From: UBA7672 sp040398425
GTDB lineage: Bacteria; Pseudomonadota; Alphaproteobacteria; Caulobacterales; Hyphomonadaceae
Assembly (NCBI GenBank): GCA_040398425.1
Contig: JBBATZ010000024.1
Span: forward strand, 1 to 52,399
Direction of reading: 5' to 3'
Length of the DNA: 52,399 nt
Shown here: positions 1-7,935 of the stretch, one piece after another
Position numbering within the stretch: the first letter of the stretch is position 1
Layout of the letters: each line of letters starts with the position of its first letter
The notes under the pieces: generated by a model
Databases searched by the model: none
The model's input: only the letters and a program-made list of their open reading frames with translations
What the model was told of the DNA's origin: nothing
Position numbers and translations under genes: made by a program

Positions 1-107
1 TTCGATCCGGCCGGGAATCCTTCCGATTCCGTCAAAAGCAGAAAGGCTCTAGGCGAAGCTGCCCGGTCAAGCAAACCCAGAGGCTGCCGACGTCATTCAA
101 ACAATCG

Positions 108-395
108 TCAGTTGGACTTCATGCCGGGGTACAGTCTGCGGTTGTCTTCCTGGTCGCGCGCGCGATCAAGCATCGCCTGCGTCTTGGCCTTCTGGTCCTT
201 CTCATAATTTGCCCAGTCTTCCGGCGACGCGCAGATCGTGCGGGGGATCGAGGAACCCGGCGGCTTGTCGCGCCGACATTCGAGGCCATCCATGTTGATC
301 TCGCCGAGAGTCGTCTTCGTGCGGTGCACCGAAGGTGATGCTGCGCAACCACCCAGCAAAACCGCCAGAACCAAGACTGCACCAACTTGCTTCAT
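108..395 (-). CDS. small predicted lipoprotein, unknown function
   Basis: A 95-residue protein with a short charged N-terminus, a hydrophobic stretch and a lipobox ending LLGGC at Cys17, so it is predicted to be lipid-anchored after signal peptidase II cleavage. The mature part is hydrophilic and rich in Arg, Lys, Asp and Glu, with a Cys pair (ECRRDK and RTICASPEDW) that could form a disulfide in the periplasm. No family is recognised. It is transcribed divergently from pdeM across a gap of about 150 bases. The lipobox and compact size make it a credible gene; the function is unknown. Confidence 0.72.
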   Translation of the reverse strand: MKQVGAVLVLAVLLGGCAASPSVHRTKTTLGEINMDGLECRRDKPPGSSIPRTICASPEDWANYEKDQKAKTQAMLDRARDQEDNRRLYPGMKSN

Positions 396-543
396 GGCGT
401 TCCCCCTATGAAACCAGGGTCTGCGAACAGACTGCGTCTGCAGCGACCGGACGCCGGATCATAGCATGCACGCGACGAAATTCACCTGTGTTGATGACGC
501 CCGATGTTGACGTAGGGGCCGATGCTCAGCAGGGTCGCCTCCG

Positions 544-1278
544 ATGACGGCAGCTATCTCCCATTCCAGCACGACAGCAGGCATGCAGCCCGGGCTCGCG
601 CTCAGCGTGGCTCGCCAGCACCTGTTTGCGCTGACCTGCGGCGGGTTATGGTGGGAAGAGGCTGGCCTGTTGGTTGTATCGGATCTGCATCTGGAGAAAG
701 CCTCGTCCTACGCGGCGCGCGGCCAGATGCTGCCGCCTTACGACACGCGCGCGACGCTGGCGCGGGTGGAGCGGCAGATGGCGGCCCTCTCTCCCCGCAT
801 GGTCATTTCGCTAGGCGATAGTTTCCACGATCGGCGCGCACGGCCGCGTATGGCGGCTGATGACGTCGCGCGTTTGCGGCGCATGACGGAGAGCTGCGAC
901 TGGGTCTGGGTCGAGGGCAACCACGATCCCGCTCCGCCGGATGATCTTGGTGGGCGGGCCGCAATCGAACTGGCAATCGGGCCCCTTACTTTCCGGCACA
1001 TCCCTACCGCAGGCGAGGCGCGCGGCGAGATCGCGGGCCATCTGCACCCGTGCGCCAGGGTTGTTGGTCGCGGCGGGCGGGCCGTGCGGGCGCGCTGCTT
1101 TGCGACAGACGGCGAGCGTCTGGTCATGCCGGCTTATGGTGCGTTGACCGGAGGGCTGAACGTCCTGGACGCGGCGTTCGGGGCGGTGTTTCCCGGCGGG
1201 CTGCTGCGCGTAGGTGTGATCGGGCGCGATGCCGTCTATCGCGCGGGTCTCGACAGCTTGGCGCCTGACCGGGGATAG
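544..1278 (+). CDS. pdeM: PdeM-type metallophosphoesterase (ligase-associated DNA repair nuclease)
   Basis: A 244-residue calcineurin-like phosphoesterase. The metal-binding motifs appear in order: SDLHLEK (46-52), GDSFHD (91-96), GNHD (125-128) and GHLHP (165-169). The block LPPYDTRATLARV after the first motif and the LWWEEAGLLVVSDLHLEK opening are characteristic of the ligase-associated DNA damage response endonuclease PdeM. That family is normally encoded beside an Lhr-type helicase, a LigC-type ligase and an exonuclease. None of those partners lies in this window; lysK follows about 55 bases downstream on the same strand. The start is uncertain: an internal ATG at 583 would also keep the whole domain. 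The family call is firm, the physiological role is inferred. Confidence 0.9.
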   Translation: MTAAISHSSTTAGMQPGLALSVARQHLFALTCGGLWWEEAGLLVVSDLHLEKASSYAARGQMLPPYDTRATLARVERQMAALSPRMVISLGDSFHDRRARPRMAADDVARLRRMTESCDWVWVEGNHDPAPPDDLGGRAAIELAIGPLTFRHIPTAGEARGEIAGHLHPCARVVGRGGRAVRARCFATDGERLVMPAYGALTGGLNVLDAAFGAVFPGGLLRVGVIGRDAVYRAGLDSLAPDRG

Positions 1279-1333
1279 GTCGCGCTTGACCCTGCCCGCC
1301 GCCGCGAATAGGCGGGGCGCTCAGGAGTTCCTC

Positions 1334-2920
1334 ATGTCTGTCGCCACACTCGCAGAAGCCGCAAAAGCATGGCCATTCGAACAGGCGCGCGAACTGAAGG
1401 CGCGCATCGACAAGCTTGAGAAAGCAGGCCGCCCCAAGGATGCGCCGGTTGTGTTTGAGACGGGCTATGGACCATCCGGCCTGCCGCACATCGGCACGTT
1501 CGGCGAAGTCGTGCGGACGACCATGGTGCGCCGGGCGTTCGAGGCGCTGACGGATGGCGCGTACACGACGCGGCTGATCTGCGTGTCGGACGACATGGAC
1601 GGCATGCGCAAGGTTCCGGACACGGTGCCGAACCCTGAGAAGCTCCAGAGCTTCATGCAGAAGCCACTCACCTCCGTGCCCGACCCGTTTGGCACGCATG
1701 AGAGCTATGGCGCGCACATGAATGCGCGGCTGCGCGCCTTCCTCGATAGCTTTGGCTTCCAGTACGAATTTGCTTCGGCGACCGAACTCTACAAGTCGGG
1801 CCGGTTCGACGCGATGTTGCTGCGCGCCGCCGAAAAGTACGACGACATCATGAAGGTGATGCTGCCGACGCTGGGCGATGAGCGACGCGAGACTTACTCG
1901 CCCTTCCTGCCGATCTCGCCGACCACGGGCCGCGTTCTCTACGTTCCGATGAAGGCCATCGACGCGAAGGCGGGCACGGTGACATTCGTCGACGAGAATG
2001 GCGAAGATACGACACTCCCGGTCACGGGCGGAAATGTGAAGCTGCAGTGGAAGCCGGACTTCGGCATGCGCTGGGCTGCGCTCGGCGTCGACTTCGAGAT
2101 GTTCGGCAAGGACCACCAGGCCAACGCGCCGATCTATTCCAAGATCTGTCGCATCCTCGGCGCGGAAGCGCCGCAGCAATTCGTCTACGAGCTCTTTCTC
2201 GACGACAAGGGCGAGAAAATCTCCAAGACCAAGGGCAATGGCATCTCGGTTGAACAGTGGCTGGCCTATGCGCCGGCGGAGAGCCTGTCGCTGTACCAGT
2301 GGCAGAAGCCGAAGACGGCCAAGAAGCTTTACTTCGACGTGATCCCGAAGGCGGTCGATGAGTACCTCACCTTCCTCGACGCGTATGCAAAGCAGACACC
2401 TGAGCAGCAGCTCGAGAATCCGGTCTGGCACATCCATGGCGGCAAGCCGCCGACGAAGTCCTCGCCTGTGTCGTTCGCAATGTTGCTGAACCTCGTCTCG
2501 GCCGCCAATGCGTCGAACAAGGAAGTTCTGTGGGGCTTTATCCGCCGCGAAGCGCCGAATGCTGCGCCGGAGACGGACCCGCTGCTCGATCATCTCGTTG
2601 GCTATGCGCTGAAATACTATGCCGACTTCGTGAAGCCGACGAAGACCTACCGCGCGCCAGACGCCAAGGAACGTGCAGCCCTCGAGGATCTCGCAGGCCG
2701 GCTGGAGACCTGGGACGGCGCCACGGACGGCGAGAGCCTGCAGACCATGGTGTTTGCGGTTGGAACCGAGCACGCGTTCGAGCCGCTGCGCGCCTGGTTC
2801 ACGGCGATCTACGAGGTCTGCCTTGGGCAGTCACAGGGGCCGCGCTTTGGCGGGTTCGTTGCGCTGTATGGCGTGAAGGAATCGGTCCAGCTGATCCGGG
2901 ACTCGCTGGCGCGCGGCTAG
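1334..2920 (+). CDS. lysK: lysyl-tRNA synthetase, class I
   Basis: This cytoplasmic enzyme charges tRNA-Lys with lysine. The 528-residue protein has the class I Rossmann-fold signatures: the HIGH equivalent GPSGLPHIGT (HIGT at 52-55) and the KMSKS equivalent KISKTKG (near 295-301), followed by the C-terminal anticodon-binding region. Class I LysRS, unrelated to the class II LysS of E. coli, is usual in many alphaproteobacteria and archaea. The reading frame is open upstream, but ATG 1334 is preferred because a CAGGAG ribosome-binding site lies at 1322-1327 and the protein then begins like its homologues (MSVATLAEAAKAWPF). No class II lysS is visible here. Confidence 0.95.
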   Translation: MSVATLAEAAKAWPFEQARELKARIDKLEKAGRPKDAPVVFETGYGPSGLPHIGTFGEVVRTTMVRRAFEALTDGAYTTRLICVSDDMDGMRKVPDTVPNPEKLQSFMQKPLTSVPDPFGTHESYGAHMNARLRAFLDSFGFQYEFASATELYKSGRFDAMLLRAAEKYDDIMKVMLPTLGDERRETYSPFLPISPTTGRVLYVPMKAIDAKAGTVTFVDENGEDTTLPVTGGNVKLQWKPDFGMRWAALGVDFEMFGKDHQANAPIYSKICRILGAEAPQQFVYELFLDDKGEKISKTKGNGISVEQWLAYAPAESLSLYQWQKPKTAKKLYFDVIPKAVDEYLTFLDAYAKQTPEQQLENPVWHIHGGKPPTKSSPVSFAMLLNLVSAANASNKEVLWGFIRREAPNAAPETDPLLDHLVGYALKYYADFVKPTKTYRAPDAKERAALEDLAGRLETWDGATDGESLQTMVFAVGTEHAFEPLRAWFTAIYEVCLGQSQGPRFGGFVALYGVKESVQLIRDSLARG

Positions 2921-3032
2921 CCCGCAAGCTGCCTCTACGCACACGCGTGAGAAATCCGACACGGTTCCGGAATTTTTCGGGATCGAACCGCTGTGTCCGC
3001 GCGTATCCCTCGTGATGGCTGCGGAGATCACG

Positions 3033-3245
3033 ATGGCCCTGGACACCTGCAAGCTGCGCTACTGCCGCCCCAGCGACACGGATTGGTTGGTGGAACGTCT
3101 CACACGCTCGGAAGCCCCGTTTCGGAAACAGACCCTGGAAGAGATGGGTTGCGTCGTCGAGATGATTGATTCACCCGGAAACTCGGTTACTTCGCTGCAG
3201 GCGCGTTTCGGCGGGATGCTCGATCCGAAGCGGATCATGAACTGA
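3033..3245 (+). CDS. small hypothetical protein
   Basis: A predicted 70-residue soluble protein beginning MALDTCKLRYCRPSDTDW. ATG 3033 is chosen because GGAG sits at 3023-3026, six bases upstream; in-frame starts at 3012 (GTG) and 3015 (ATG) also exist. No signal peptide, membrane segment or known domain is seen. It contains charged helical stretches (DWLVERLTRSEAPFRKQ and LEEMGCVVEMI). It lies between lysK and a convergent membrane-protein gene, with its own ribosome-binding site. No function can be assigned, and a chance open frame is not excluded. Confidence 0.5.
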   Translation: MALDTCKLRYCRPSDTDWLVERLTRSEAPFRKQTLEEMGCVVEMIDSPGNSVTSLQARFGGMLDPKRIMN

Positions 3246-3255
3246 GTGCCGGCGG

Positions 3256-3663
3256 CTAGTGAAACGCCAGCACAGAGAAGATGACGGTCGCCAACAGCGA
3301 AAGCCCGGCCAGCGGGCTTAGACTTGCAAGAAGGTTCCCGGCCTGGCGCGTGCGCCCGGCCTGCACCATTTCGATTCCGAAAACCGCCATTGTGAACACC
3401 GCCGTGAAGGCCAGCTTCATCCAGAACATCGTGCCCGGATAGAACAGCCACGGCTTCACGATCAGCAGGCCGATGCCGCTGGGAACCATCATCACGACGC
3501 CGACGCTGGCTAACCGCGCATAAATGCGTCCCGGGCTGCGCTTGCCCGCTGCCTTGCCCCGCGCAGCCGGTCTTGCCGACGCAAGCGAGGCCAGCGAACC
3601 CACAACGCCGCTCGCCGCGAGCATCAGCCCGACAAAGTGAAGAATCAGCAGTCCATCCGCCAT
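3256..3663 (-). CDS. four-helix integral membrane protein, unknown
   Basis: The protein (about 135 residues from ATG 3663; a further in-frame ATG is at 3675) has four hydrophobic segments: DGLLILHFVGLMLAASGVVG, YARLASVGVVMMVPSGIGLL, FWMKLAFTAVFTMAVFGIEM and a C-terminal LAGLSLLATVIFSVLAF. A basic loop (ARPAARGKAAGKRSPGR) follows the first helix and should face the cytoplasm. The opening His in the first helix and the general layout recall small DUF2269-like membrane proteins, but the match is too weak to name. It converges with the small gene at 3033-3245. The start codon is uncertain because no good ribosome-binding site is seen. Confidence 0.65.
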   Translation of the reverse strand: MADGLLILHFVGLMLAASGVVGSLASLASARPAARGKAAGKRSPGRIYARLASVGVVMMVPSGIGLLIVKPWLFYPGTMFWMKLAFTAVFTMAVFGIEMVQAGRTRQAGNLLASLSPLAGLSLLATVIFSVLAFH

Positions 3664-3725
3664 GGTTCGGGGCATAAGGTCTGCGCTGGTGGGGGGCAAT
3701 CAGGCCGGATGTCTCCGGCTACTGG

Positions 3726-4160
3726 TCAGGTCCGCATCGGGCAGCGGATCAGGTCTACTGATTCGGAATCGTTGATCGTCACGCGCATCTGTTGCTTGTT
3801 CGGATTGATCCGGAAGAACACGAAATCATGGCTCTGACGCCCTTCAGCGAGGCAGCGTGCGCTGGCTGACCAGCCCTGTTCCCGGCCGCCGCTATTGGCC
3901 GTGGTGAAGATCCGCTCGAAGACACAGAAGCGCTCGCGCTTCATCCCCATGCGGTTTTCCTCGATGGTCCAGACTTCCCGCTGGTCGTTGCAACCGTCGG
4001 AACTCGGGGCCCATTCGCCAGCATAGGCGCGGTCCTGTGCCTCTGCGCGGAACGCGTTGCTGTCGCCGTCCGGCATCTCGGCCGCGGGGGCCGGTTCGTC
4101 CGACGGCGCCTCGCAGGCTCCGGCGAGCGCCAGCAGGGCGATGCAAACCAGGGTACGCAC
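3726..4160 (-). CDS. predicted lipoprotein, unknown function
   Basis: The gene encodes a lipoprotein of about 144 residues. The GTG at 4160 is preferred over an upstream ATG at 4184 because GAGGAG precedes it by seven bases; the protein then starts with a typical signal peptide VRTLVCIALLALAGAC, with a lipobox Cys. The mature part begins with an acidic, Pro/Ala-rich linker (EAPSDEPAPAAEMPDGD). It continues with a compact domain containing three further cysteines (DGCNDQREVW, RFCVFER, ARCLAEG) and ends VDLIRCPMRT. No known domain is recognised. It is divergent from the TPR gene at 4262. Confidence 0.7.
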   Translation of the reverse strand: MRTLVCIALLALAGACEAPSDEPAPAAEMPDGDSNAFRAEAQDRAYAGEWAPSSDGCNDQREVWTIEENRMGMKRERFCVFERIFTTANSGGREQGWSASARCLAEGRQSHDFVFFRINPNKQQMRVTINDSESVDLIRCPMRT

Positions 4161-4261
4161 GTGAAAGCTCCTCGGTACTGGCAAGTTACCGACTCAGTTT
4201 GGGCCGTTGCGCAAGTGGCAAGCGCGGCGCATCATGCAATTTCCAGGAACAAGGGGCCTGC

Positions 4262-5047
4262 ATGCGCAGTTTTCGCAGCGCATTCGGACATTTGCCCGCC
4301 GCGCTTGTCGCGTTGCTCCTGCTCGCCCAGCCCGCCTTGGCTCATCCGACATCGTCCGAACTCGCGGGCAAATTCGCGCGTGGCGAGTATCTGACCGCTG
4401 CCGCCGACGCAGAGACAGCCGCGGGCGCAGACGACCTGGCCTTTGCTGCTCGGGCGCTGCTGGCGCACTGCATGACAGGAAATTCAGACCTCGACGCCGC
4501 GATTGTGGAACGCGCCGTGCGCGATGCTGAGGCGGCTCTGAAGGAGGACCCCGGACACGAGGAAGCGCAGCTGCAACTCGCCATCGCACTCTCGCTTAAG
4601 AGCCGTGACATGGAAGCCATGGCCGCGTGGACAGCCGGCTATGGCGAGCGCGGCAAGAGGCTGGCTGAGGAAGTCCTGAAATCCGACCCGCGCAACTTCT
4701 ACGCGCATGGCTTTCTGGCTGTTTGGAACATCGAGGTGGAGCGGCGCGGTGGTTCCATGGGGGCGTGGATGATGGGGGCGAGCCTCAATGATGCCCGCAA
4801 GCATTACGAGGCTGCACGCCAACTCGCGCCCGATGATGTCGGCGTGCACTGGCAGTACGCGCGTGCTCTCGCCGCGCTGGATCTCAAGCGCTTTCAGGGC
4901 GAGGTGAAATCGGCGCTTGAACGCGCAGCTGCGTCTGCTGCCTCCGATCACGTCGAACAGGTGATGCAGGATCGCGCGCGCGCGCTGCTAACAGCGCTGT
5001 CCGGCAATCAGGACGCGGCGCAGACCCTCGCGCGGACGATGCTGTGA
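4262..5047 (+). CDS. periplasmic TPR-like repeat protein
   Basis: A 261-residue protein with a clear Sec signal peptide (MRSFRSAFGHLPAALVALLLLAQPALA, cleavage near residue 27). The rest is helical and resembles tetratricopeptide repeats: AEAALKEDPGHEEAQLQLAIALSL, AEEVLKSDPRNFYAHGFLAVW and YEAARQLAPDDVGVHWQYARALAAL. Such proteins usually scaffold protein contacts in the periplasm, and no partner can be named here. The start is ATG 4262, where the signal peptide begins, with an AAGGGG element a few bases upstream; the longer open frame before it has no signal-like sequence. The stop overlaps the GTG start of the next gene by four bases, so the two are probably translationally coupled. Confidence 0.78.
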   Translation: MRSFRSAFGHLPAALVALLLLAQPALAHPTSSELAGKFARGEYLTAAADAETAAGADDLAFAARALLAHCMTGNSDLDAAIVERAVRDAEAALKEDPGHEEAQLQLAIALSLKSRDMEAMAAWTAGYGERGKRLAEEVLKSDPRNFYAHGFLAVWNIEVERRGGSMGAWMMGASLNDARKHYEAARQLAPDDVGVHWQYARALAALDLKRFQGEVKSALERAAASAASDHVEQVMQDRARALLTALSGNQDAAQTLARTML

Positions 5048-5313
5048 GCCGCCCAGAGGCGCAGGCTGCGCGCGCCATCTTCAAGCAGGTGCAGGGCATC
5101 CTCCACAGCGACTGGGACCCGATCGGTTGCGGCGTCCCGCTCGACGAATACGACAGCTACGCCCGGCGGGTGCCGGAGCTTCTGCAGCGGAACGCTGCAT
5201 GCGAAGAGATCGAAAGCTATCTCCGCTGGGCCGCGGACGAAGCGATGCAGTCCCCCGTGCCGGCGGAGCGGTTGTCAGCTGTTGTGGATCAGCTGTTGAA
5301 CCTGAACCTCTGA
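5044..5313 (+). CDS. small soluble protein, DUF1871-like
   Basis: An 89-residue protein that starts at GTG 5044 inside the end of the TPR gene (GTGA overlap), indicating coupled translation. The stretch ILHSDWDPIGCGVPLDEYDSYARRVPELL closely resembles the core of DUF1871 proteins, whose hallmark is WDPIG followed by DEYDSY. It is all-helical, without a signal peptide or membrane segment. Function is unknown in the family. The coupling to a secreted TPR protein does not obviously link the two, since this protein should be cytoplasmic. Confidence 0.65.
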   Translation: MSRPEAQAARAIFKQVQGILHSDWDPIGCGVPLDEYDSYARRVPELLQRNAACEEIESYLRWAADEAMQSPVPAERLSAVVDQLLNLNL

Positions 5314-5327
5314 CTGTCGTTCCGGGC

Positions 5328-5440
5328 GAAGGCGCGAAAGCGCCATAGACCCGGAACCCAAGGGCTACGCTCGCAACTGTCTGGATATGCGACCCTTGGG
5401 TTCCCGCTCTTCGCGCATACGAGCTGCGGCGGGAATGACA
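5328..5440. repeat. intergenic palindromic repeat (GTCATTCCCG family)
   Basis: A compound inverted repeat. Perfect 12-base inner arms GGAACCCAAGGG (5353-5364) and CCCTTGGGTTCC (5393-5404) are flanked by outer arms resembling GTC(A/G)TTCC and CGGGAATGAC. A related element, sharing TGTCAT..CCCGC and AGCGGGAACCCA, occurs at 33050-33090. This is a dispersed, REP-like extragenic element of the kind common in alphaproteobacteria, and as RNA it would form a long hairpin between the converging genes at 5313 and 5463. Confidence 0.7.
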
Positions 5441-5462
5441 ATGAAGGGTTGGAGTCGAAGGC

Positions 5463-6203
5463 TTACTGCGCAGGCGGCGTCGGCGTGCCCGGGTCTTTCC
5501 AATCCGGTCCCGAGAGCTCGGTCTCAATCTCGAACGTTACTTCATCGCTCACGCCCATGGTCGAAGGCGGGACTGGAATGCCAACAGAGATGCCGAAGTC
5601 CGACCGTTTCAACGTGCCGTTGGCGGAGAAACCGATCCGCGCGTTCGGATCCATCGGGTGACCCGCATAGCCGCCGTTGAAGGTGGCGTGCAGCGTCACC
5701 GGCCTCGTCACGCCTTTGAGCGTAAGGTTACCCGCGATGTCAGCGGTGAGTGGCCCCGTCCTGGTGACGCTGGTAGATTCGAACTTCATCTGCGGCGTGG
5801 TCTTCTTGTCGAGCCACTGCGCGCTCAGCAGCTCATCCACGAAGCCCTTGGGCGGCGATGGCAAGGTCAGCGAGGACAGATCTATCGTAGCGGTCACTTT
5901 CGCGGTCTCCGGTGCCGCCGGATCGAGCGTCAGTTCGCTTTTTACGGTGTTTAAGCTGGCGGTATAATTGGAGAAGCCGAGATGGTTCACATGGAAGACC
6001 AGTGTCGAATGCGACGGGTCGGTCATGTAAACGCCGGCTGGAAGTTGTGATACGTCGGGAGCCGGCGCGGCAGCTGGCTCTGCCGGGGCCGCAGCTTCAG
6101 CCGCAGGAGCAGGTTCGGCTGGCGCAGGCGCGCTGGGCGAACACGCGGCAAGGGCAAGCGCAGCGAGTGCGATGACGGAAACCGATGCGGACGTGTCGTT
6201 CAT
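5463..6203 (-). CDS. YceI-family lipoprotein
   Basis: A 246-residue predicted lipoprotein. Its signal peptide ends in a lipobox (ALAACS, Cys21), followed by an unusually Ala/Pro/Glu-rich linker to about residue 50, then a YceI-type lipocalin-like beta-barrel. Family landmarks are DPSHSTLVFHVNHLGFSNY, LLSAQWLDKKTTPQMKFEST, GNLTLKGVTRPVTLHATF and GFSANGTLKRSDFGI. YceI proteins bind isoprenoid or other amphiphilic molecules in the periplasm; the ligand here is unknown. The start at ATG 6203 is chosen over an upstream in-frame start because the signal peptide begins there and AAGGTTGGAG lies just upstream. Confidence 0.9.
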   Translation of the reverse strand: MNDTSASVSVIALAALALAACSPSAPAPAEPAPAAEAAAPAEPAAAPAPDVSQLPAGVYMTDPSHSTLVFHVNHLGFSNYTASLNTVKSELTLDPAAPETAKVTATIDLSSLTLPSPPKGFVDELLSAQWLDKKTTPQMKFESTSVTRTGPLTADIAGNLTLKGVTRPVTLHATFNGGYAGHPMDPNARIGFSANGTLKRSDFGISVGIPVPPSTMGVSDEVTFEIETELSGPDWKDPGTPTPPAQ

Positions 6204-6297
6204 GTTCGTCTCCAACCTTGCCGGCGGCTTTGCTTGTAGCGGGTCCAGACCTGCCAAACCCGCGCCTCCGTATCAAGAACGATCGCGCGCGTCGCAT

Positions 6298-6314
6298 TCC
6301 GACAGGGTGTCGGA
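6298..6314. promoter_or_regulatory. perfect palindrome, candidate operator
   Basis: TCCGACA-GGG-TGTCGGA: perfect seven-base arms around a three-base centre. It lies between the divergent YceI lipoprotein and XRE regulator genes, about 95 bases upstream of the lipoprotein start. The size and symmetry suit a dimeric repressor site. Which regulator binds is unknown. Confidence 0.45.
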
Positions 6315-6412
6315 AAACATGTGGCCGCGTCCGGTTCGCGCTTGAGCAACGATAAAGTCGAGTTCCGGGAGCGTTATTGACTGAAGGTGTGAACCGTCAC
6401 CCGGAGTGCTAG

Positions 6413-6433
6413 CCATTACGTGCGAGGTAATGG
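6413..6433. promoter_or_regulatory. palindrome upstream of the XRE regulator
   Basis: Perfect seven-base arms CCATTAC and GTAATGG separated by seven bases, ending 33 bases before the ATG of the XRE/MmyB-like regulator. It is a reasonable autoregulatory operator candidate. This rests on position and symmetry only. Confidence 0.45.
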
Positions 6434-6466
6434 AAACGCGGAGGTGGCTGCGCTATTCAGGGCGGT

Positions 6467-7276
6467 ATGGAACAGCAAACTCTTTCCGGGCCGCACCGCG
6501 TCGGCGATCTCATCCGCGACTGGCGTGCGCGCCGCCGCATGAGCCAGCTTGATCTTGCGCTCGAGGCGGGCGTGTCGCAGCGCCATCTCAGCTTCGTCGA
6601 AAGCGGCCGAGCGGCCCCCTCGCGCGACATGGTGGAAATGCTCTGCGAACACCTCGACCTGCCGCTTCGCGAACGGAATGTCGTTCTGCTGTCGGCGGGC
6701 TTCGCGCCCGCGTTTGCCGAACGCAAGCTTGGCGATCCGTCGATGGCTGTTGCGCGTGGTGCTGTGGAGCGCGTGCTGAAGGGGCATGAACCCAATCCTG
6801 CGTTCGCAGTCGATCGGTGGTGGAACCTGCAGATGGCAAACGCTGCCGTCGCCCCGATGTTGGCATTGGTCGAAGACAAGTCATTGTTGGCGGGACAGCC
6901 CAACGTGCTGCGCCTGTCACTGCATCCCCGCGGTTTGTCGAAGAGCATCCTTAATCTTGGCCAGTGGAAGCAGCACGTGCTGTGGCGGCTCGGCCAGCAG
7001 GTGGATGCGACGGGCGATCCAAAGCTCGCCGCTCTGGAAAAAGAGCTCGCGGCCTATCCCGCACCACATGCGCCCCGCCGCGAACGCACAGAAGCAGACG
7101 CCATCGCTCTCACATTCGAACTGAAAGCAGGCGACAAGGTGCTGTCCTTCATCACGACCACGACCATCTTCGGCACGCCAGCTGACGTGACGCTGTCCGA
7201 GCTTGCGGTGGAAGCGTTCTTTCCCGCCAACGCGGAAACCGCCGCGACGATGCAGGCGTTGATGGCTACTGGCTGA
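6467..7276 (+). CDS. XRE-family regulator with MmyB-like ligand-binding domain
   Basis: A 269-residue transcriptional regulator. An N-terminal helix-turn-helix spans about residues 11-70 (VGDLIRDWRARRRMSQLDLALEAGVSQRHLSFVESGR). A C-terminal domain of roughly 95-265 is of the MmyB-like type (NPAFAVDRWWNLQMANAA, LRLSLHPRGLSK, FFPANAETAATMQAL), thought to sense small hydrophobic ligands. AGGGCGGT directly precedes ATG 6467. These regulators often control a neighbouring oxidoreductase or transporter; the only divergent neighbour here is the YceI lipoprotein. The 3' end overlaps the convergent S24 repressor gene by 11 bases. Confidence 0.9.
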   Translation: MEQQTLSGPHRVGDLIRDWRARRRMSQLDLALEAGVSQRHLSFVESGRAAPSRDMVEMLCEHLDLPLRERNVVLLSAGFAPAFAERKLGDPSMAVARGAVERVLKGHEPNPAFAVDRWWNLQMANAAVAPMLALVEDKSLLAGQPNVLRLSLHPRGLSKSILNLGQWKQHVLWRLGQQVDATGDPKLAALEKELAAYPAPHAPRRERTEADAIALTFELKAGDKVLSFITTTTIFGTPADVTLSELAVEAFFPANAETAATMQALMATG

Positions 7277-7883
7277 CCCACAGGATGCGCGCAATCCACG
7301 CAAGATCAGCGCGCGGAAGTTCACGCGGGCCATAATCCGCATTGAGCGAGATCAGCTCGATCATCCGTTCGGTCTGCCGTCCGAGCAGCTTGGCGAGCAC
7401 TTCGCCGTCCCGCGTACGCACGACGACGCGATCGCCACGGCGTACGGCGACGCTTGGCGCGACGATGATGCGGTCGCCACGGCGGTAGACGGGCTCCATG
7501 GAGTCGCCTGTAATCTCGAGCGCATATACGTTCTCGGTCTCGAGGCCGGGGAAGCGCACCTCGTCCCAGCCTTGTCCCGTCGGGAAACCAGCATCATCGA
7601 AATAGCCCTCCGTGCCGGCCTTCGCGAAGCCGAGCAGCGGCGCGGTATGACCCTGACGTCCCTCTGCCAGCGCGGCAAAATCCTCGAGGGAGGAGCCCAC
7701 CGCCTGCAGCACTTTCGACAGGCTCTCCGTCGACAACCAGCGCGGCGTGCCGTCGGCATTGGCGCGCTTCGACTTGTTGAACGACGTGGGGTCCAGCCCG
7801 GCGCGACGGGCAAGGCCGGAGGCGGACAAGCCATTGCGCTCGGCCAGCATATCTACGGCTTTCCAGATATTGGTGTGGCGCAT
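7266..7883 (-). CDS. S24-family (LexA/CI-like) transcriptional repressor
   Basis: A 205-residue protein with an N-terminal helix-turn-helix (about 5-65; LSASGLARRAGLDPTSFNKSKR) and a C-terminal S24 serine-lysine peptidase-like domain. The catalytic pair appears intact: Ser128 in GDSMEP (126-131) and Lys165 in EVLAKLL. An Ala89-Gly90 pair (FAKAG) lies where LexA and CI proteins self-cleave. It could therefore be a damage-responsive repressor, although many chromosomal S24 regulators of this size are not shown to cleave. An 18-base palindrome over a -10-like sequence lies 35 bases upstream and is the natural operator candidate. It is divergent from the CNNM/CBS gene. Confidence 0.88.
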   Translation of the reverse strand: MRHTNIWKAVDMLAERNGLSASGLARRAGLDPTSFNKSKRANADGTPRWLSTESLSKVLQAVGSSLEDFAALAEGRQGHTAPLLGFAKAGTEGYFDDAGFPTGQGWDEVRFPGLETENVYALEITGDSMEPVYRRGDRIIVAPSVAVRRGDRVVVRTRDGEVLAKLLGRQTERMIELISLNADYGPRELPRADLAWIARILWVSQ

Positions 7884-7917
7884 GGCGATTCCGCTTTCTA
7901 GGACGCGACGCCTTCAT

Positions 7918-7935
7918 ATAGGACTATAATCCTAT
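7918..7935. promoter_or_regulatory. 18-bp palindromic operator overlapping a -10 element
   Basis: ATAGGACTATAATCCTAT: perfect six-base arms ATAGGA/TCCTAT, with 16 of 18 positions symmetrical. The centre contains TATAAT (7924-7929), so a bound repressor would block a promoter at that spot. It sits between the divergent S24 repressor (start 7883) and the CNNM/CBS gene (start 8149). The position suits autoregulation of the repressor, possibly also control of the membrane protein. Regulation is inferred. Confidence 0.6.

Noticed and set aside
1124..2773. Long open frame antisense to lysK (over 500 codons, minus strand)
   Set aside because: Arg/Leu/His-rich low-complexity product, fully opposite a highly conserved gene; a typical shadow frame in GC-rich DNA.
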